This document shows, one piece after another, positions 56,746 through 64,000 of a stretch of DNA of 64,000 nt. Every line of letters starts with the position of its first letter. Position 1 is the first letter of the stretch. The DNA is taken from contig QANY01000119.1 in the NCBI GenBank assembly GCA_003255025.1, positions 62,001 to 126,000 on the forward strand. The letters are read 5' to 3'. The DNA is from Datisca glomerata. Taxonomy: Eukaryota > Streptophyta > Magnoliopsida > Cucurbitales > Datiscaceae. The notes beneath the pieces are model-generated. The model was not told the DNA's origin. It was given only the letters and a program-made list of their open reading frames with translations, and searched no databases. Both the position numbers and the translations under genes were made by a program.

Positions 56746-57735
56746 GCTTCGACCTCGACTCAATTCAGGTTTGATTTTACCACATTTATTGAAATGGACC
56801 AAGCGCTGACACCGGGTTACGACCACGAAAAAGTCAGGTTTGATTTAACCAAAGATATTTGAAAGGGAAATGGAACTGGAACAGGCTTCAACCTCAACTC
56901 AATTCGGGTTCGATTTAACCGGATATTTTGAAATGGACAAGGCACTGACATCGAGTTTCGACCACGACAAAGTCAGGTTTGATTTAACCAAAGATATTTG
57001 AAAGGGAAACAGACCTAAACAGGCTTCGACCTCGACTTAATTCAGATTCGATTTAGCCAGATATTTTGAAATGGACAAGGCGTTGACACCGGGCTTCGAT
57101 CGTGAAAAAGTCAGGTTCGGTTTAACCAAAGATATTTGAAAGAGAAACGAACCTGGAACAGACTTCAACCTCGACTCAATTCGGGTTCCATTTAACCGGA
57201 TATTTTGAAATGGACCAAGCGCGACAAAGTCGGGTTCGATTTAACCAAAGATATTTAAAAGGGAAACAAACCTGGAACAGGCTTCAACTTCAACTCAATT
57301 CGGGTTCGATTTAACCAGATATATGAAATGGACTAGGCGCTGACACCGGACTTCGACCACGACAAAGTCGGGTTCGATTTAACCAAAGATATTTGAAAGG
57401 GAAACGGACCTGGAACAAGCTTCGACTTCGACTCAATTCGAGTTTGATTTAATCGGATATTTTTAAATGGACTGGGCGCTAACACCGGGCTTCGACCGTG
57501 ACAAAGTTGAGTTTGATTTAACCAAAGATATTTGAAAGGGAAACGAACCTAGAACAGGCTTCGACCTCGACTCAATTTAGGTTCCATTTAACCGGATATT
57601 TTGAAATGGACCAGGCGCTGACACTGGGTTTTGATCGTGAAAGTCGGGTTCGATTTAACCAAATATGTTTGAAACAGAAACGGACCTGGAACAGTATTCA
57701 ACCTCGACTCAATTCAGGTTCGAGTTAACCGGATT
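56746..57735. repeat. About 138-bp tandem satellite in the 3' region of element C
   Basis: About seven units start near 56746, 56886, 57023, 57164, 57282, 57420, 57558 and 57694 (the last partial). Each unit is a dimer of two related halves, one with TTCGATTTAACCGGATATTTTG and one with TTCGATTTAACCAAAGATATTTG. One unit (57164-57281) has a deletion of about 20 bp. The array begins about 160 bp from the polypurine tract. Confidence 0.85.
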
Positions 57736-59900
57736 AATAGATGTTGAAGTTATGTAAGTCTCATATAAATACAAAAGTTAGATTAATGCAAACTTTAAAT
57801 GTGAAATTTCATGCGTGCATTTTGAAAGAATATCACTAAATAATTCATGCACTTGAATTGTATCAAAACAACTAATGTGATGCATGTCTATGCATTGCAA
57901 GATGTTGATTTTGAATGCATGCTATGCATGATTATGAACATTTAGAAGAAAATTATTTGAATATTTTTTAAAGTTGACTAACATGTCCTTTGATTTTAAA
58001 TGGATGCTCTTGATGGTTTGAAACCGAAGCAACTAGTATGATGCATGTTTATGAAATTCTCGACTTATATTAGAAGTGGGATGATCATGATAGTTGTAAC
58101 AATATGCATGATCGTGAGCATTTAAGAGAATCTTATGATGATTTTTTTAGATGGGTCATTATAGTCACCCTCGTCATTCTTTTGAATAGTCATTTGGACT
58201 AGGATCATGGATCGACATGAGATATTGAGCGTATGATAGAGAAAATGGTGTGCCATTTGTACTGGATCATGCCCGAGTATTTAGCTTTTTGTCATTGGTA
58301 GAAAAACAAATGATTTCCCCTTTATTCATTTGATTCTCTTCGCTTGTATGATCATATTGTTTTGTAGCTACATTCCCCTTCTTGTTCATGACGTCTTTTC
58401 AGATAACTTCAAACCCTCTTATATATACATGTTGATTGTCCCACCTCTTTTATTTGACCAATGATACCCTTTCAAGTTTTCACCATGCCCCCAAACTCCT
58501 TTTGTGCCAAAAGTCATGCTCTTAAGTAATTTCATGAGTAATTTGCAATGTCATTTACATGCTCTAGATGTTGGAGGAAAGAAATGAATAAAGTAAGAAT
58601 GATAGAGTGAATATTGTGAATAAAGGTTTTTTATTGACAAAAAAGCTGATAAACAAGGATTTGAAGAGATTATGAGAAAATAAATTGTGGAATAAGATTT
58701 TCCCAGTTTCAAAATGACTCTTTTGAGAATTAAAGCATTTCACATACTGCTTTTCTCACTCATAGTGATCATCATTTCCTTCTTTTCCTTTTCCTTTTTT
58801 CTTCTTTTTCTTCTTTTGAGAGGTGATGTCTTGCTCATAACATATATATATATATTGAGGTATTAACTTATTTAAAATCATACTCTTATTGTAGATAGAT
58901 CTTCTTAGTCGGGAGAGGACTTTCATTTGAGTTGTAATGTAGGCTAGGATTTTTAGGCTGCCAAAAGAAAGGATATCAAAGGCTCAAAACTCATCTAAAA
59001 AGGATATGTCTAAACCAATGATCTATTGAGAATTTTGTCAAGTAAAGACTTCCCTAGTGTGGGTTTTGACATTTTCTCATGAGAAACCAAAATTGGATAG
59101 TTGTACATGAACTTTTTGCAACAAATTATCCCCGTATGGGAAAATGAATTTAAAATTTTTGTTGAACAAATTTCCCCTAAAGTAAGAGGACAATCTAAAA
59201 AAATCACAAGCCTTACTTGGCTTTGACCTTTTTTTGCATTTGTTATATTTTTTGTTGATTTTTTTTGCCTGTCTTTTTCTTTTGCGCCAGTTTGAGAAAT
59301 TTTTCATCTTTTGAGACATGTATTGATAAAAATAATAATTTCCCTAGTGTAGGGAATGATCATTGGTTGGGTGTCATGAAATGAAGATTCTTTTTAGGCT
59401 CAATTGGGCTTGCAATGGATAAAAGTGTTTGAGATCGCAGAAAGAATCCATCTCCATCATTTCTAATCAGAAGTAAATTCAACAAGAACATGACCTCAGA
59501 TAAGGATAACACCTTTTTGTAATGTCTTTATTCACCGGAGAGAAGACAATTTTCACTTTTATTTGTCTCTTCAATGAAAATAAGATTGTCAAAGCTATAT
59601 TTGATACTGTTTATATGTTTATTCTCAAAATCATTATTCCTAATATGGGTTGGTTTGTTGGGTGAAAGGAAAGAAATGAGAGAGATGCAAGAGTATGACA
59701 TCAATGAATGAAGAACTGAAAATGCATTTATTAACTTTGAAATGAGCAGAAATGCAAATAGGATAAAAAACTAGAATTGAAAGTAGAAGATGACTAAAAA
59801 TAGACGAAACACGATAAGAAGATATATGATAAAAGTTTATCAGATATCGGGTAGAGATTTGAGGAATTTGACATTAGCTCGTCACTCTTGAAAGTCCCTA
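57736..59900. other. Non-coding interior of element C
   Basis: AT-rich with scattered short frames but no domain. It occupies the place where RT, RNase H and integrase would be, so those genes were lost and this is filler or 3' region. 59640-59900 weakly resembles the spacer upstream of the element A protease (GATGACG-TCCCAA context). Confidence 0.5.
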
Positions 59901-61400
59901 ATAAGCAATGGCAATTCGATGATACCTCAATTATTGAACTTATAGTCAGGACAATAATGATATGTGAAAACATCGATATATTGCAACCATTAAAACATTC
60001 ACTATATCAAGTTGTTCCATTATCACATGAAGACATACGTTCCACGAAATTTGCCATGGCATTCCTATGCCCTGGTGGAGAGTTGGGGCTAGTTATTAGT
60101 TGTCATCAACTTTCTTGAAGTTTAGCGAACCAACTTTGATTAACATATAAACTCTAGCTTCCAACATTGTGTAATTTTTATTTGAATGTCCCGTTGCCCC
60201 TGCATGATAATCACATCGAGTAGTTGGATTGTACCATCTAAGATATGGTGGCTGGAGAGGCTCGTAAAGGACCGACACCAACTGGTTATTCGATATTAAT
60301 TGTGGTGATAAATCTATATAGGACATCAGAATTGGTTGTATTAGATGAACTATTGGTTATTCCTATTTTCCCTCTGAGGCTGGTCGATTCGACCAACATT
60401 TTGCTAGTGAGTTGGTGGTCTTAGATAAGACCTTGGGTTATTTTAAAATGTTGGTTGTTGGGAATGATAATTGCATGACACTTAGGGGGTATTCGCCACA
60501 CATGATGTCACAGATTTGGGTCATTCAATATACTTTAAAAGGCATGATCCAACGTTCACAGCTTGTGATGGGTACCCAAAATTGATCGTCTGTACCCCTT
60601 CTTCTTTTCATTTCGATGACAACCCATTTTCTGTAGAGGATGCTTATGACATAGCTCATGGAGTTCTACCATTTTTTATCCCACATTCTATTCTTTCACT
60701 GATGACTATAATATTAGAAAAGTCACTTGAAGTATTTCCAATCATTCTATCATGAAGATCTGAAGGTATTGATGAACATTCTAGCTATTTTTTACAAGGC
60801 TAAAAAATGCGGATCAACAACTTATCATCATGCTTACATGTAGTCATTTTTCTGCAATACACAATAATGTGGCGCCTCAGACATGAACTGTCATCATACC
60901 TTTCAAACTCGTGAAGTTTAAATTTATGAGGGATGGTTATATCTAGGACCAGACATAATTGGGTGGCATCAATGGTACTGTATGCATATGTTCCTTCAAT
61001 AGCACACAACCTCTCTTCTATAAAATCCAACTTATCACTCATCAATGGAAATTTTGATTGTGGTCAGGTGCTGCTGTTGGGGAGCCGTACCCAAATTTTC
61101 TTGAATGTATCAATTCTTGGGGACTTGGAAACATGTAGTGCTACACGTTTATTGGTATTGATGGAGCATGGACGTGGGCTGTCTGATGATATCAATAGAA
61201 TGGAGTGAATCCAGGAGGGTAAAGTAGAGTATCGACGTTGATCTCGTGGTGATGGAGCCCTTTTGCGGATTTTCAAGACATGTTTTTCCTTTGTTGGTGG
61301 CGAGAAATTGTAGGACTCTGGCCATTTGTTCTTTCAACTCCCAAATTTCTTATTTCATTATCTTTTGTGATTGTTTTTTCTTGTTCATCTATGATTCTAA
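59901..61400 (-). pseudogene. Gag remnant of element C
   Basis: 60326-60096 has NNQLVSVLYEPLQPPYLRWY and TTRCDYHAGATGHSNKNYTM, with the last zinc-like cysteine replaced by tyrosine, matching element A 12899-12700. 61045-60800 has DKLDFIEERLCAIEGTYAYS, LVLDITIPHKFKLHEFERY and CRKMTTCKHDDKLLIRIF, matching A at 13870-13620. 61337-61149 carries the KEQMARVLQFLATNKGK coiled coil. A gag segment present in A (about 13.2-13.6 kb) is partly deleted here. Stops and frameshifts occur throughout. Confidence 0.75.
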
Positions 61401-62482
61401 CTTAAGATTATGCCCTTTAAGGATAATGGAGGCGCACCCAATAAGTTTTCTTTTTCTCTTTCATTTTTATTCTTTTTTTAACGAAAAAAAGAAAACTACA
61501 TTAGCATATGCATGGGGAAAAGAAAGAAACTATAATGCATGAAGGAATTAAAGAAATGTCAATGCATGAAAGAGTAAATAAATCCTATAAAATAATGAAG
61601 CAAATGATGAATCTATGATGCATTTACTAAAGTTAAACTTATAATGCACAAAAGATATAATGAAAATTCTGATACATGAAATGAAAAATTATATACAAAT
61701 CATGAGTTTAGAAAAAATGTTGATGGATGGTGTTCATGAAAATTCTAAAAGATCGAGGGAAATAAGATTCGTCCCAAAAAATTTATTGTACTTGTATGCC
61801 AAAATAATAGCAATAGTAATCAACGATGAATGTAACAATGAAGACGATACATTTATGGTGGTGATAATGATGATGATAATGATGAGGATGATAATGAGTA
61901 TGATGATGACCATGATGATGATGACATGATGATGACCATGATGAATGATGATATCTCGATTTAAAAAAATTGAAAATAAATTATGGCAAATATCAAGTGC
62001 CACATAAATGTTCAACATGAAACAATTGGGAGACCCTAGAATTTGGTTTTGATTGCTCATTATGGGAGGCTTTAAGGTTGTCTAGATATGTGTAATTAGG
62101 GTCTAAAACTCTTAAAAGGCTCCCAGGCTATCCACATTATTATCCAAATAGAGTAACAGAGGCCCCAAACGGTATCCCAAAAGGATTGACCTGAGTGAGA
62201 ACTTTCATGAGCCTGCACGGGAACCTCAATTCTACGAAGGCATTGCACTACTCATTCTCTCTAATCCTAAAAAGAAAACTCGGGTATATGACTAGTGTAT
62301 GTGTGTGAATTAGAAATTATGTAAAAAAAATATACATCATAAAAACAAACTACATACAACTATGAGCACGAATAAGAAAAATAATGAATCAAATACACAA
62401 ACAAAGAGCGGCACAAAAAGGATAGCATATGATAGAATTTTAGCTTGATTCTCTATCGATCTAAAAATGGTTAGATCGATTG
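61401..62482. other. 5' untranslated region of element C with GAT microsatellite
   Basis: Non-coding leader between primer site and gag. A GATGAT/GATAAT trinucleotide run at 61850-61955 produces a spurious methionine-rich frame. Confidence 0.55.
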
Positions 62483-62505
62483 CGTCCCCAGTGGAGTCGC
62501 CAAGC
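62483..62505 (-). other. Primer binding site of element C
   Basis: The minus strand reads TTGGCGACTCCACTGGGGAC directly after the LTR end. The same core (in mutated form) sits beside the right LTR of element B, indicating a shared tRNA primer class in these Tat elements. Confidence 0.75.
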
Positions 62506-64000
62506 TGTCGCAACGTGCCTGCGATGCAGAGCGGCGATCGAAAAAATCATGTTTGAAGAAAATAAATTTGAAGTCGCCACCAATCATTTTAGGGTGTGAT
62601 TGGTCACCCAATTTTAAAATAAAAGTTTTAGTCTATAAAAACTCAAAGTTGGTTCGGGAGTTATTTGTGTGTGGGAAGGTATTAGCACCTCACAAGACCC
62701 ATTGTTAAAATAGTTACCAAATTTAATCAAATGTTATCCAAATTATATTTAAAAATAAGATTAAAGAAATTCATTTTTGAATGTTCTATTTAGTACATTT
62801 TGCATCATAAAAATGAACAAAATAAACAACCTTTAATAGGTGGTACAAATACCATTGAAAAATTATTTATTTTTTTTTATATATTTTTAAAATCAAAGCA
62901 TTAGTGGAGTTATTCTTAGTATCTCAAAAATAATTCCTCACTTCACTAGTTTGAGAAATTTAGTATCCCAAAAATTCCAAAGTCCGTCATAGTGATTTTC
63001 TTTAGTGAAAAAAACTAAATAATAGAGTTAACCAAATTTAAATTTAATTGTTAAGGTTGTGATCCATACATATATAAATATTAACCCTAATGATAAGGGA
63101 ATGAGAGAAGAATCACATTATAAACATGACAATATGAGAGTGCTACATAGATAAAGATGTAAAGAAAAGATATACTAATAACTATATAAAAAATAAATAG
63201 ATGAAAAGTTAGAGTCATACGTAAATTGTAGAATCACAAAGTAGAGAAGAATGTGTAAAGTAGAAAATGAAAATGCCAAAAATGTAAAAGATGTGAGTGG
63301 TGAATATTAAAATAAACATATATTAGAAAAAAAGAGTGAGGAAATTAAGATAAAATGAAAAAAAACAATACAAAACAAAAAAACGAAACAAAAGGGGGAG
63401 AGGGATTAGTGTACAGAGGGTGATGAACTGAGGGTGATATCACCATCCTTTTACTTTTTTATTTTTATTTGTAGTTTAATTTCTCATTTTTATATAATAT
63501 AACTATAAATAATTTTTTTTATTTTAATATAATATAACTAGAATATTATAAATAAATTAATATTAAAAATGTCAAAGTATAAATAATTTTGGGTTTTAAT
63601 ATATAATTTTATTATTTTTGACTACTTAGTTCACTAATTATCATTATTTTCTTTCTTCCTTGATTGTTAATCAAATAGCAAAGACATGATCATATGTAGT
63701 AATTAGTTCAAACAAGTGTCACTAAAGTAGCAACAAGATCTAAAAAAGAAAAGACTTGTGAGAACATTAAAAAATTTTCAAAGCTTAAATATTTACATAA
63801 TTTTTATATAGATGTTTAACTCTTTATTATATGCATTTTTATGTATGAGAAATTATCATAGAGAATTTTTGTAATAAATGTACGCTTTCAATCCATTAAA
63901 TAGTTGATTCACATTGAGTTAATTTTACACCCCTCAAAAGCTTTATCATCATCCTCATTGATTGAGTTGATGACAAAAATATCTTATTATCAAATTTGTA
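62506..64000 (-). repeat. 5' LTR of element C (truncated by the window)
   Basis: Begins TGTCGCAACGTGCCTGCGA and tracks the 3' LTR to the last base (matching about 56018 there), so roughly 0.55 kb of the LTR, including its TATA box, lies beyond the window. It differs from the 3' LTR at many single positions, including a short insertion near 62526. Confidence 0.85.

Larger units (their letters stand above)
54572..64000 (-). mobile_element. Gag-only Tat-type LTR retrotransposon C (cut by window end)
   Basis: 3' LTR 54572-56581, polypurine tract, 138-bp satellite, non-coding region, gag remnant, primer site, then 5' LTR from 62506 past the window edge. Element pol genes are missing, so it is a deletion derivative. 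Its gag matches fragment A over the 12.7-14.3 kb region, so both belong to one family, and C supplies LTRs that A lacks. Confidence 0.8.

Noticed and set aside
61660..62060. Met- and Ile-rich frames on both strands
   Set aside because: Products of the GAT/ATC trinucleotide run in the element C leader.

Overview
The window is plant nuclear DNA, almost certainly from a eudicot. The evidence is GT-AG introns, an eight-exon RHO-of-plants (ROP/RAC) GTPase gene, a plant mobile domain (PMD) gene remnant, Tat-type Ty3/gypsy elements carrying a second RNase H, Ty1/copia and L1-type LINE remnants, and an AT-rich, microsatellite-rich background. The only gene that reads intact is the ROP gene at 45.29-52.12 kb (+). 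Nearly everything else is layered, decayed retrotransposon sequence.

Layout. 1-1263: AT-rich, nothing recognised. 1264-25165: a probable composite Tat-type element B on the minus strand. It is bounded by two direct LTR copies (1264-2444 and 23416-25165) with a tRNA-type primer site beside the right LTR, followed leftward by gag, protease, RT, RNase H, archaeal-type RNase H and integrase, then a 3' region with twelve 60-bp tandem repeats (16201-16920). Between those repeats and the left LTR lies an antisense, intron-containing PMD gene remnant (about 3.07-8.25 kb, +) with its own TATA box. A second Tat-type gag-pol copy, A (about 8.25-14.98 kb, -), without integrase or LTRs, separates it from a DUF8039/Ulp1-like remnant (about 14.99-15.83 kb, +).

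25.2-31.3 kb: two 5'-truncated LINEs (-) around a long-inverted-repeat element (28.37-29.26 kb). 31.3-36.3 kb: two LTR copies in inverted orientation, the right one belonging to a gag-only Ty3/gypsy element D (-) with an initiator-Met tRNA primer site. 36.3-39.7 kb: decayed copia polymerase and its 2.1-kb 3' LTR (+). 39.8-41.4 kb: LINE ORF1 (-). 42.9-44.8 kb: a 1.87-kb non-autonomous LTR element E (-).

45.3-52.1 kb: the ROP gene. Its 5.3-kb first intron holds about 2.5 kb of CT-rich satellite, a short direct-repeat pair, a LINE fragment and a GA-rich tract. 52.1-54.6 kb: downstream AT-rich DNA. 54,572 to the window end: element C (-), with a 2.0-kb 3' LTR, a polypurine tract, a 138-bp tandem repeat, a gag remnant of the same family as A, a primer site and a cut-off 5' LTR.

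How the parts relate. The ROP protein would be a membrane-attached signalling switch. The transposon domains describe replication machinery that is no longer functional here (frameshifts, stops, missing integrase or polymerase). The most unusual features are the antisense PMD gene inside a Tat element, the 3'-region satellites of B and C next to their LTRs, and the ROP 3' end, where the last intron's donor overlaps a would-be CaaL-stop.
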